From assembly GCA_027924585.1 (NCBI GenBank), contig BSBM01000007.1, positions 7,596,001-7,660,000 of the forward strand: 64,000 bases of DNA, given 5' to 3'. Shown here piece by piece: positions 11,633-22,555 of this stretch. The translations under genes and the position numbers were made by a program. Numbering within the stretch: position 1 is the first letter of the stretch; each line of letters starts with the position of its first letter. Source of the stretch: Larix kaempferi. Its lineage: Eukaryota > Streptophyta > Pinopsida > Pinales > Pinaceae. The notes beneath the pieces were generated by a model that made no database searches, was not told the origin of the DNA, and saw only the letters and a list, made by a program, of their open reading frames with translations.

Positions 11633-13619
11633 CCTAATGTTCACGCCGCTTTTAGGTATTTTTAATCCTTTGTTCGTTTACGTTGGTGACCATGATGAAG
11701 ACTTTAGCCTTAGAGATATTAAGGTTGGAGTAAGAATATCTTCAGCTTTTAAGTAATGATTCTGAGGACGTTAATAGTATTTCGCTCAAATATTTCTTAA
11801 AAAATATATCTACATTCGCTTTATTTTTCCGGGGGCATCAAGAAGGCGATTAGCTCGACTCGTTTAGGGTACAACGTACTTGCACTTATCGAGCCAAGTC
11901 AGCATCGAACCAGTGAGAGATATTTGGTTCCGATATAGGATAATGATATGTTCGCTCCACTCTCCCTTATCTCTTGTTCCTGTGATTCCTTACGGACGAT
12001 GATCTGACGAGGTTGAAGTTGGATGGCTCATATTTTATCACGTCCACTCATGTCAACTTTTTAAGAACGCACAAGCAGAGTGATGACAGAATACTATAAA
12101 CTTCGACATTCCCTCGAGTATGCATTGTATTTGTTTTGGAAAATGAAAAGATTAGGTTTGTGAGTTGGTATACAACCAGCATAGATCCAAATCTTAGGCT
12201 TTATCAAGAGTTGAGAGGGATCAAATCTTCTAAGGTGCAAACCTCTCCTTGAATAGTTCCTTGAGTGCAATAAGTAAGCCACCTAATCCTAAGCTCTAAA
12301 ATCTCTAGTTAAAGTCTCATATTTACTTTTTACTTTGTATTATTTTTTTTTGCTTATGGCCTACATAATATTTATTACTTTTTACTTTGTAAATTATTTT
12401 TTTTGTTTACTTTGTATTATTTTGTTATTCGACAAACTCAACAAACACTCTAAAATCTCATATTTATTTTTTACTTTGTATTAAAAGTGAAAGGTAAAGT
12501 CTCTAGTTGAAATCTCATATTTACTTTTTACTTTGTAGTATTCTTTTTTATAAAAGACATAATATTTATCATAATATTTTACATAGAAAAGCATTTTAAA
12601 AATTAAATATTAAAGGATCTGATTTATAAAGACATGGGAATAATATAACGTAAGACTTAAAGATAAAGGAATCTCATATAATCTTAGGAATATTCATATA
12701 GAAAGGGTACATATAATATATTTGGGGAAGATAATGGGTATATCGTATAATTCGAAGTAAGAATTAAAGTATTGAGAAATCAGTACACAAAGTATTGAGA
12801 AATCTCTTTTATAACGGATTGCTTAAAATTAAGAATGCATCTTATTGGTCCAATATTCAAGAAAAATATAAAAATGAAAGGGTGTATAATGTTTGAGTTG
12901 AAAGCTAAAGAAATAATAATGGTATAAGCTCAAAAAACATATCACTTATTTTTCTATTAAATATAATATATTATTATATTTTTAGTTATAAATAATGTAA
13001 ATTTTTTTATTTTTTCTAAATATTTATATTTAATATTAAATATAAAAAATATAAAAAAATTCCCAAATATAATATTTAAAAACTATAAATTATATTAAAA
13101 TAAATTCATTTATAAAACACAATTACAAATTGTAAATTTTGATCTAATTAGTACCATAAATCCTAACATAAATTATTTCCAATCATCAAGAAATTTTAAA
13201 TATATTCAATTTAATTTATTATTATTTTAAATATGTATTAAAACCTTCCTTCTTAACCTTATGATTTGCTAAAACTTTTAAGCTAAATTCTGAACTTAAT
13301 TTTCTCGCTCCACCAAACAAGTATTTTTTCTAGTACAAAATTGCAAATAATCTTGGTCATACTATGGTACTTATAAATCAACATTCACTTAATTTAAAAT
13401 CTTTATTTATAATTATTTGTATTGGATACAATTAAGTAAACATTGTATCTATAATTTTTTTATAATGTGTTAGAAATAACATTATTTTAAGATTTAAGCT
13501 TATAATTATTATAAATATTATTGCTTAAATTTATTAAACAAATATTAATTAATTTAAATTTGAATTATAATTAAAATTGATGTAAATTTTTTTTTAATTA
13601 ATTATATTATATTGGTTAA
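11633..13619. other. AT-rich intergenic with short tandem repeats at 12312-12545
   Basis: The phrase 'ctcatatttactttttact' recurs about four times between 12312 and 12545, separated by T-runs. From 12600 to 13619 the sequence is extremely AT-rich. I see no gene. The LINE remnant that follows starts abruptly at the right edge. Confidence 0.5.
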
Positions 13620-14045
13620 ATGCATTGCAATTTTTCTAGGTTGGTAGGTGAGGGAGGGGTCATCTTTGACGACTCCGGAGGAAGCAGAATGAAAAGCTAT
13701 GCCTCGGGAATTGGAATAAAGACCAATAACGATGTTGAATGGCTCGCCTTACTTAAAGGTCTAGAAATCGCCATCAAGGTCGGGATAAAAGATCTGATAG
13801 CCATTGAGGATTCTCTTCTTATAATCTGAGAAGCCCGCAATCTCATCAGGAAACGCTCCACCCCTTCAAGCAAGTATCACCACATCCTCAATTTTGTCAG
13901 TACAGACTTCAACACTCTTAATTTCCTCCATGTACTACGCTCCAATAATCATCACGCTGATGAAATGGATAACAAAGGGGTGCTCCAATGTTTTGGTTTC
14001 CTATCCCACGATGATGATGACCCTTCTACTTGTCGGATTCCCTAA
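13620..14045 (+). pseudogene. LINE retrotransposon RNase H (RVT_3-type) domain, 5'-truncated
   Basis: The frame reads GEGGVIFDDSGG, then ASGIGIKTNNDVEWLALLKG, then IKDLIAIEDSLLII. After an in-frame TGA (13827-13829) it continues EARNLIRKRSTPSSKYHHIL and FLHVLRSNNHHADEMDNKGV, ending at TAA 14045. This is the plant LINE-type RNase H fold. The acidic residue after EW, the D of EDSLLI and the HHADE segment near the end match its catalytic layout. The start cuts into the first strand directly after AT-rich flank, typical of 5' truncation during target-primed insertion. The single TGA indicates decay. Confidence 0.75.
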
Positions 14046-14895
14046 CCATTATCTCCCTTGGGGTGCTCTCTTTCCACCCCGACCTCCTTCTTTCCTATCC
14101 CTCGTCACCTTAGATCGCGGCCACCCTTGCTCCTGCATGCAAAGACCTATCACATTGTTCGAGGGCCCATGGAGGCATTTAATGCCTTCACATGGCCTCT
14201 CCTCACCTAACTCCACTCTTTCGCACTCTCTGATTACCTCTTCATTCAGATGCTTCCAGAACTATTCATTGTTATCCTCTACCCTGAGAATGGAATCTCG
14301 CTCCATTGCTTGTTTTTCTCCTTCCCTGGGCGCAACCTCTGCCTTTTCTCCTCCTTCGCTCTCGTACTTGCTCTGTGATAAGCCCTTGCTCTCCTCCCCT
14401 AACATTTCTCCTCCTGAAGCAAATCTCCTGGAGCCTTTACACACTCTGCTCGTTGACCTCTCATCCCTCAGTCTGTGCGAAGATGAACTAGCAGCCCTCG
14501 AATCCTCGGCTCCTTCGACCCTACAAGGTTCAGTGGTTGAACCCATGGAAGCGCAGGTGAATAGGATAAGAATTGAGGTGGCAGACATAAAGAAGAACAT
14601 GACAATAATTTTTACCCTCCTGCATTCTCTAAGCACCAAGGTTAGGCATAACAATGACCTTATGAATGGGCGAATTTCCTCCATGTCGGAAGCGGTGGAC
14701 TACACAGCAAACCGTATATCAAATGTGGACTCTAAGGTGGACGATAATTATAGGAATATCTCAGACGTTGAAGGAAAGGTGGACATGCTCAAAGAAGATT
14801 TGGCCCACTGCATCCCAGGGTTCCAGGACACTACAGGCTCTAGCTCCAACCAGGACAACTCCATGGAAAGCCCAAAACCTCCTCGACCACGCTAG
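14046..14895 (+). CDS. Unidentified ORF downstream of LINE RNase H, coiled-coil C-terminus
   Basis: A frame open from 13894 overlaps the RNase H in another frame and runs to TAG 14893-14895. The first part is Pro/Ser/Leu-rich without recognisable domains. From about 14545 it becomes a heptad-like, charged helix (AQVNRIRIEVADIKKNM, then repeated VDSKVDD / VEGKVDM-like units) ending in a Ser/Pro/Arg-rich tail. GC content here is clearly above the flanks and matches the RNase H segment, so both probably came in as one insert. It could be a LINE accessory ORF or a neighbouring gene carried along. Function unknown. Confidence 0.35.
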
Positions 14896-16429
14896 AAATG
14901 ACTCAGCTTACTGGTTCTTCATTTTTGTGAGTTATATTTTATCTTTCTGCTATACTCTAGAAGAAACTTTGGTTTAGTTTTAATGGGTATTCTCAGCTTT
15001 AATGGATTCTATATCCAATTTTTGTAATGTATTGCTTTTGTAAGCTCATTTTTGGACACTTTGTTAAGTTTTATAGCACTAGCTTGAGACCTGTTAGAGT
15101 TAAGAGAAGAATTACCAAAACAGGAAAGGAAAACTTGAATGCTGGTCCCTTACAGAAAAAAACCAAAATCTCTTGGTCTGTATTTTTGAAGACATTTTTT
15201 TAATACAATATTTATAACCATTCTTGTTAAAAAAAATGCATTACAACTTTTATTATTCGTAATGTATTAACTTGTATCTCATTATATAATATTCTTATTG
15301 AAAATGTGTTTTGAATACTTAATTTTAATATTTTGAATGTTAGAATATAATTAAAAAACTTTTATTAAAAATATTGATAATTTAATATTTTAGTAAAATA
15401 TATATTACAAATTTTATATTAAAATCTTAACATTAGTAATGCTTATTTTTTGTGTGTTTTGATGACTTAATCTTAATATTTTGAACATAACAAAATAATT
15501 ATTATTTTTTTATTAAAAAGTTTATAATTAATTAATTGATATTTGTCTTTTTATAAAAAGTAAATTTAAAATATGTAAGAACCATTAATATTTTAATTAA
15601 AAAATTATAATCTATAACTTTTTTATAAACTCATAATTTACATTCCATAAATTCATATGGCTATAAACTTGATACCTTACTAATTTTTTCTAAACAATGA
15701 TAAATATAGGAATAAGAGAATTACAAAGTAGAAAATGGATTAATTTGTTGTGATAATATATACCAACGCAGATTATACCTTATTATGAGTCGTTGATGTA
15801 AGGTATAAACTCAGTATCGAGTGTATCAAATGGATATCCCATTGTTTGTTTGTTTGTTATATTATATTATATTAGAATAATTTTAGTAGAAACAAAATTT
15901 ATATAAAAAAAAATTTAAATGAAAAAAATTAGTATGTATAATATATCAAGTTGTTTATATATAATATTTTTAATCAAATATTTACAAATATATCATAAAT
16001 GCATATAGACATTTTTATGAAAAAATCAATATTTTAAAAAATAATCTCAAGAACCTGCGATATGGTGAATGTATTCTTAAAAATAAAACATATCTAACAT
16101 CTTAGTAACTGTCATACTATTTTAAAATTTGTTGAGGAAGCAAGAACCTTAATTTAACATAAAGGTAGCCCAAAATCAAACGAGACCTATGAGAAGAATA
16201 TTGCTACTACTTGTTCATTTGAGATAGTCTTGATAAAATCGATAAAGGTAACCACATTGGAGAATCTATAGACCATAACAAAGAAGTAGTCATATTTTTC
16301 AAATGTATTGGAAGGCCGTTTAAAAAAAAGACTCCCAAGGACGAGACAAAATCGTTTGAAATAGGCGTCCCTACTTTCTATCTTCAAGTTTTATATGGAT
16401 GTTGATAGCACTGTCTGAAAAAAAAAAAA

Positions 16430-16465
<36 letters not shown>

Positions 16466-16572
16466 ATCCCACGTGGCAAGCTATCTATGGTCAAAATAAA
16501 TTATGTTAGAGAGTTTTTTTCTTTCCAAAGTGTCTTCTATATGAGGAAGCATGGCATTCTAAAATAAGTTTG
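14896..16572. other. AT-rich intergenic with a poly(A) tract
   Basis: No coding resemblance. Very AT-rich from 15180. An almost pure A-tract occupies about 16418-16462, about 110 bp before the left breakpoint of duplicated block A. Confidence 0.6.
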
Positions 16573-17440
16573 AGGTGGTAGGAAGGGTTGGTCATACATA
16601 GTTTGTTAGAGCTTGTACAACCAAATGTCTTGCTCTGCATAATTTAAGAAGGGCGTTGATTCACTTCAGTGCGATGATGTATTGCATATGAGATGTGACA
16701 AAAAAAGGTATGAAGCATAGAGTTGTTTTTCTAAGTCTTCACAAGCTCCACAACACGAATTCAAAATATGTAAAACCTAAGTTCCAAAATATGTAATACC
16801 TAAGTTGGAGAATGACTCAACAACCTTGTTTGAATTACTTTTCTTATATTTGATAACCAATGGAATTGTTTGGTGTATGAGGCTAATTTAAGAATGGTTG
16901 TTGATTTATTTTAGACAGAGAATTTCAAAATATCAATGGGTGATGGTTTATGTGTAAATCATTTCCTTCCACAATATATAGTAACAACACTATGCTTCAA
17001 AGCCGGGATGAGGGTGTAAATTCCTTATCATAAGTATTGTAGTTTAATTTTTCTCCAATCAAGGTCTTCGAATGATATGTCATGGAGGGAATTCCTTCTT
17101 AAAGTACTTCTCTTGTGGCATTGTAACAAGTGTTAGTTTTAATTTCAAAAGGATATTGTAGATCCATGAGTTGCAATATTAGATTTGAAGAGTAATTTAA
17201 GTTTTTGGAAAATCTCCTTAGTTACAATGGATTAGGTGAAAGTATGATCATGTGAAAGTTGATGCTAGGTTCACTCCATTTGGAATAAGTGTGGAATGCA
17301 ATGTCTATAAAAACCGATACCACCATGGAAACTCTATAATTCCACTAATAAAGTTGGAATTGATTAAGAGGGGAGGACTTGCACTTTGGAAACACCCCTA
17401 CAAGTTACATATCTCCATATCATAAAGCTAGGTTATTAAT

Positions 17441-17886
17441 CAATTATTTGGCCAAAAATTATTCTTTTTCATTTGATCTATAGTTTTTAAAACCCGTGGA
17501 AAATCCATGACCATATAAATGTATTTCATATGTTCATCGTAGGTGTCACTCAATGTAGGAATATCATCCAAACATATCACAACAAGCTACTGAAAATATG
17601 AATGAAAAATATCATTGTTCAACCTCATAAAGGTGGCAAGGGCATTGGTGGTGTTGAAAGGTATGTACCAACTTTTAATTGTGGCCAAACATGGTTTTAA
17701 TGACCATATTCTAGGTGTCCCACTAAATTTATGCACATCTAGTGACAACTTATAGTTATGTCCAACTTGGTGAAGAATTGACACCTTTTCGATGGTACCA
17801 CAAATCATTAATCCAAGGTAAAGGGTAGCATTTTTGTACAATGATATTAGCTAGATCATGATAGTCAATTACTATCCCCCATTCCT
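17441..17886 (-). pseudogene. Decayed Ty3/gypsy reverse transcriptase segment (copy in block A)
   Basis: Read on the - strand, broken frames give GIVIDYHDLANI, YPLPWINDL, then NTTNALATFMRLNNDIFHS and, after a TAG, LVVICLDDIPTLSDTYDEHM. These match the MxIDYRDLNK, YPLPxIDDL, LTNAPATFMRLMND and YLDDIL landmarks of Ty3-type RT. The catalytic YxDD-type box is present as CLDD. Stops and frameshifts throughout rule out function. No integrase was seen nearby. The identical inverted copy is at 28770-29215. Confidence 0.75.
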
Positions 17887-19370
17887 CTCATCATTTGTTT
17901 GGATAATAAAGGAAGGTGATTTGCAAGTGGATGAGCTATGTTGGACTTGGCCATTTTCATAAAGAGTCAAAATATGGTGTTCCATCTATGTGGCTTCTTT
18001 GAGTAAAGGTGATATGCAAGGAAATTTAGGAGAGAGTCACCAAGTATCAACTAAATAGGGTGTTCAATGACACACTAAGCAGGGGATATATAATACCCAT
18101 GGATGTCAAAACCCAAAATTTGGGTAAGTTATTTATCTATTTGACACAATAGCATTGTGATTTATAAGTACTATGTAATTGAACATATAATATGCTATGT
18201 TGGATACTCCCTTATGATTGGGTTGTGTTGGTAGACCATAGAAAAGAGAGGTCCTCATATTTATAGGGGTAAATAAAATTGAAAAAAAAAGAATAAAGGA
18301 AAGAAAACAAAAATACGCAATTCATAAAATTGGAAAGACACCCTCTAAAAACATAACTATTGTGATAGGTGTCACTCTCTAAAAGAATTGCTCAAAATAG
18401 AAAACACTTCCTATACAAAAACAAGAGAAATATAAGGGGATGTTTAGAGAAAAGAGTTTGAACAAAGAGAATTCAACCTCTAAACAACAAACAGAAAAGA
18501 AAAAAAGAAATACTGAACTGAAATTCAAGAGTAAAAAAAAAGCAAGAATGCATAGAATTGAAGGTGATATGATAGCAGCTTGACATATGGGTTCAGATGA
18601 TTAAGGTTCAGATTTAGTCATGGTTCATAAATCTCTATGTCCATAGAGTGTGAGCACTGGGTGTGCTGAGCTAGGAGGACTTCCTCTATACGAGTTGGCA
18701 AGAGGTATCCCTAGGTATTGTTTGAAAGAAGTATTTCCTATTGGCATCGCAAGAGAGTTATCTATTGCTTTTGGTAGGAGTATTGGTTGGATGTTTTGGA
18801 ATAAGGAATACTTGTATAAATGAACCATGAAGACTTGTAAAACAAACTTTGGATAGCTAGTGACTTGATAGATAAATCCATATGTAAATTGATGGACCGT
18901 GAATACTTGTACAATGTAAGGTGAAATCCAAATGGTCACGAGTCTTCTAGTTGGTGAACACTATATCTAAGAGTTAAATATATAACAATCCCTAGAAAGA
19001 CTAAAACTGAGCCCTAGAGAGACCAAGACCTAGCTTGGAGGTGACTTTGTGAAAATAGAAAGATTAACTATTTTCCATCGTCTATGGATCCCACCAATGG
19101 TTGCAGAAGAGGATTGAAAGAGAGAACATATAAGTATAAAGACCTTGGTTCTGTTTATGTATTTTCAACTTACAAATATTCTAGTTTTGAATCTAGATAA
19201 TGCATGCTAAGTACTATACTTTAAGCATATTCTTTTATACTGCATGTGAATTATTGCATAAAATATTGGCAACTGAAAGTGTGTAGGAACTAGCATGTTA
19301 ATATCTTCATAGACCAAGGATTGTAATGAACATGGATGTGAATAGTATAATTTGTAGAGTTTATTACCGT

Positions 19371-19645
19371 GAAATATAGTATTGTGATCTTAATGCTATA
19401 GTAGCAATTCTAGTATTTGTTACATTGAATTACAATATTATGTTCTGAATGCTACAATAGTAATTACTATTTGTTACAATGAATTACAATATTGTGATCT
19501 TAATTTTATAGTATTAATTGTAGTATTTGTTACATTGAGTTATAGTATTGTGATCTTAATTTTATTGTAGTAATTGTAGTCTCTGTTACATTGAATTACA
19601 GTATTTTGATCATAATGTTACAATAGTCATTGTATTTTCTATCAC
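19371..19645. repeat. Tandem array of about 60-bp AT-rich units
   Basis: About four to five degenerate copies of a unit containing TTGTTACATTGAATTACA and TATTGTGATCTTAAT. The mirror copy lies at 27011-27285 in the inverted block. Confidence 0.75.
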
Positions 19646-20432
19646 ATTGAAATAAAAATACCAATTGAAGAAATTTTGGATTGCCATCTGATAGGGTACA
19701 AAGTCTTTTGTAGTAAATGTATTGTTGTAATTCTACAACAAAATGCAAAAAAAGGGATCGAATCCCTATTACTTACTAATTGTTGTAGTAAGTTAGAATT
19801 TGTCATTCTATAAATTCTATTCTATGGGGTCATGCAGGGTTCTAGATCCTATGCCTCTATGTATAGTTGAATCTAATGAGAAAGTAAAAAGTTATATTAT
19901 GTTTTAAGTAAATATGATTATGATTCCTTGTAAGTTCTGGTAGACCTAGTGTCAAGCAGTGAAAGCAAAGAATTTGTGAAAGCATCATGGTAATGCTAAT
20001 TTATGTTAGATAGTGAGGTCGGAAAGAGACCCTCCCCTCCACCAAAGAAAAACCTACAATATATTTAATATTAAAGATTGAAGAAAATAACAACCATCCC
20101 TATCGAGGGAAAAATGATCTATAATAAGAAGAAATGACTATGGAAGAGTCTTAACAATGTTTTTAGCAGTCCATGTGTAGAGAATGGCAAATGTCTAAAT
20201 CTAATTCTACAAGAACGATCGAGGGTCTTGGGGAAGATTGAACCCATCATCACAAGAATATTAATAAATGATCTTGGAAGGGGAAAGAAGGCCATATTTT
20301 CCACATACAAGACAACCAAGAAGATCCAAAGGTGGAATGTGTTAATGATTTGTGGACAGTAGTATTGAACGGTTTGAAGAACCAAAATCAAGGATCCTAT
20401 GAGGCCATGTCAACAAATCAGAAAGAGACAAA

Positions 20433-21522
20433 ATGAAGAATGCAACAACATTGTGTCTCATTCAACAAGCTATGGATGAGAATATTTTTCCTAAAATTGA
20501 AATAGCCAAACAAACCAAAGAGGTTTTGGATATTTTGAATATAAATTTTGGTGTAAGGGGGAGTATTCATGATGAGACATCGGTAGTTGTAGAAGATGAT
20601 GATGTTGTTATGGAATCCGCAGAAACAAAGAGGATTGAAGAAATTGAAAAGTGTGATTCCCACAATATAGAGGAACATGAGGATTAAAATGACAAAGAAG
20701 TTGATAGCATCATTGCTGAAGTAGAGGCTTGTATAGTTGACAACCAGTAAATCCTAAGGAAGAAACTAAATACAAAGAAGAAGAGTTTGTGAAGACCAAT
20801 CCCATCACGAAAAATGATGTTCATAACAATTCTATTGTTTGTGAATGTGCAAATACAAAAACAAATCATCCAAAAGATGAGAAGAAAAATGAAGATGATG
20901 AAGACTGTAGTTTTATTGCAGAATTTGAAAAAAAAATAGTTCAAGAAGAATGCATCCAAGATGATGCACAAGTTCAAGAAAATGATAGCATTTCTTTTTT
21001 TTTTTATGTTAAATTGAAGCTCATTGAAGAATAGCTTGAAAATCCAAACTATGTTGAAGTGGACTGCATTGTAGTTGCATGTGTTAGAAGTTTAGCATAC
21101 GGTAGCACTAAATCTACAATAGTGATCATAAATATGAATAATGAAGCCATTGTTGATGATGGCCTTGATGCTGAAGCAAAGGATAAGACAAATCAAGTAT
21201 TATGTATAGAACCTAACAAAGAGCTAGTAGAGAAAAATGAAAAAGATTTATTTAATAATCTAACAAATGTTTCTAAGTTTGCAAGTGGTGACAGTAACAA
21301 TCAGCCAACAACAACTAAATAAAAGAAGGAAGAGCACTTAGACACAGTGCTAATAAATTATGATGATGAAATAAGGTTTCTTGAAAATTGGCTTGAAAAT
21401 CCTAGGTATATCGTGGAAGAAAATATTGTAGCTGAAGTTGAAACATTTATGCTTGTTTCTAAGCAGGAAGAACATTTTGAGAAATTAATCCTTGAAGAAA
21501 TGAGGAATTATTATCATCTCAG
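20433..21522 (+). pseudogene. Ty1/copia-type gag (UBN2-like) remnant followed by an acidic reading frame
   Basis: 20433-20687 encodes a segment with MKNATTLCLIQQAMDENIF and IAKQTKEVLDILNINFG, the pattern of the copia gag UBN2 domain (KxxKALxxIxxAxD... AKEAWDxL). Beyond it, three pieces in one shared frame (20789-21034, 21059-21322 and 21347-21522) encode strongly acidic, Asn/Glu-rich sequence with a repeated LENPNY/LENPRY motif, separated by TAG and TAA stops. No zinc knuckle, protease, integrase or RT follows. The frame is cut at 21522 by insertion of a Ty3-type LTR and resumes at 39921. Probably a non-autonomous or internally deleted copia relative. Confidence 0.6.
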
Positions 21523-22555
21523 TGTTAACGGGCAATCTACCAAAGATAGATCTAAGGCGTGATCTCCCTAGCTTAATGCAAGTCTAGAACAAATAGTACA
21601 GAATATAAAACTCATTTCCTAGATCTAGTTACAGATTAAGTACTCAGATATCATACCTTTCAGATCGTGGATCTTTCTCCTTGTTGTTGCTCCAAGTCTT
21701 GCGATCGTCAGATCTCCAGCTGCAAGACATGTCAAGACAATATGGAAACGATACAAGCAGTATAAGATATCTAAACAATAACTAATCTAAACTAACAGTT
21801 GAGGAAGAAAGTTCTAAACATCATCAACGAGACAACATTTATGGAAAGACATTATATTAACTGTATAAAAAAGGTGGGAATACATAGAAAGGATGAAGCT
21901 ACAACCAAATCCTCAACGTTGCATCCTCCATCCAACATGTCCAAGCCAAGTCTCCAAGATGGTACAATATTCCCAATCACCAATATGGATCCTATCAGCA
22001 TAAGGGTACCATAGACCTTCCCCCCCTCTCTCATGGAGAGAGTGGGTGTTTATATAGGGCTAAACAGATAGGGTATGTTGAGGATTAGAGGGAGATGGTT
22101 AAGGGATCTTTCCATAAGGTTAGGAACTGAAATGCCACCTCACTTAGAGCCTAGGGATGGGCCTCCACATCACTCATCTTCGAGAATGGGCTCAAAGATA
22201 CTCTTTTATCCAAATAACTGACATCGTCGCAGGTTGCATTAGGAAAACCTGCGACATCGCATGTTGCACAAGGGCAGACTACGATGACCTTGAAAAGTAG
22301 GTCAGTTAAGCCCTCCAGTCATAGGAAACTTCAGGGATGTGTTTTTTACTCTAAAATGGGTTTAGGTAAAATAGCAAAGAGTTTACACAATGGTCAAGAT
22401 GACGAGATTATCACAACGGTCATGATGACAACACTTGGTCATAATGATGGTACTTGCAATGGTCATGATGACAACACTAGGTCATGATGATGACACTTGC
22501 AACACTTGCGACACTTGTGACACTTGCACAACGGTGATGACATTTTGGTGTAATA
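21523..22555 (-). mobile_element. Ty3-type LTR, duplicated copy belonging to a truncated element
   Basis: This 1033-bp LTR is read on the - strand, with ends TGTTAAC... and ...TAATA on the + strand. It is almost identical to 30713-31745 (two differences noted) and about 5% different from 38882-39915. The left neighbour CTCAG (21518-21522) is the target duplication. The interior continues to 25774 and is then cut by the rearrangement, so this copy has no 5' LTR. Confidence 0.85.
22048..22056 (-). promoter_or_regulatory. TATA box in LTR (TATATAAAC)
   Basis: On the - strand the LTR reads CCCTATATAAACACCC, a good TATA box about 500 bp into the LTR. The same box is at 31238-31246 and 39408-39416. 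Its orientation agrees with the - strand gag-protease frame. Confidence 0.55.

Larger units (their letters stand above)
16573..20881. repeat. Block A: first copy of a 4.3-kb segment repeated in inverted orientation at 25775-30083
   Basis: Positions pair as x + y = 46656 along the whole length without any indel seen. I counted about six substitutions by eye (for example near 16972, 17234, 17850, 18316 and 18965). The left edge is at GGTGGTAGGAAGG (16573 outward) and the right edge at CCAAAAGATGAG (20881). It contains a decayed Ty3-type RT, a 60-bp tandem repeat and a copia-type gag remnant. Confidence 0.95.

Noticed and set aside
14262-14684. 140-codon - strand frame opposite the coiled-coil ORF
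   Set aside because: It is antisense to the more plausible + strand frame and has no recognisable domain; probably a shadow of its GC-rich codons.
18625-18939. 104-codon frame (and its inverted copy at 27717-28031)
   Set aside because: Identical in both copies only because of the recent duplication; no similarity to known proteins and flanked by decayed retroelement sequence.
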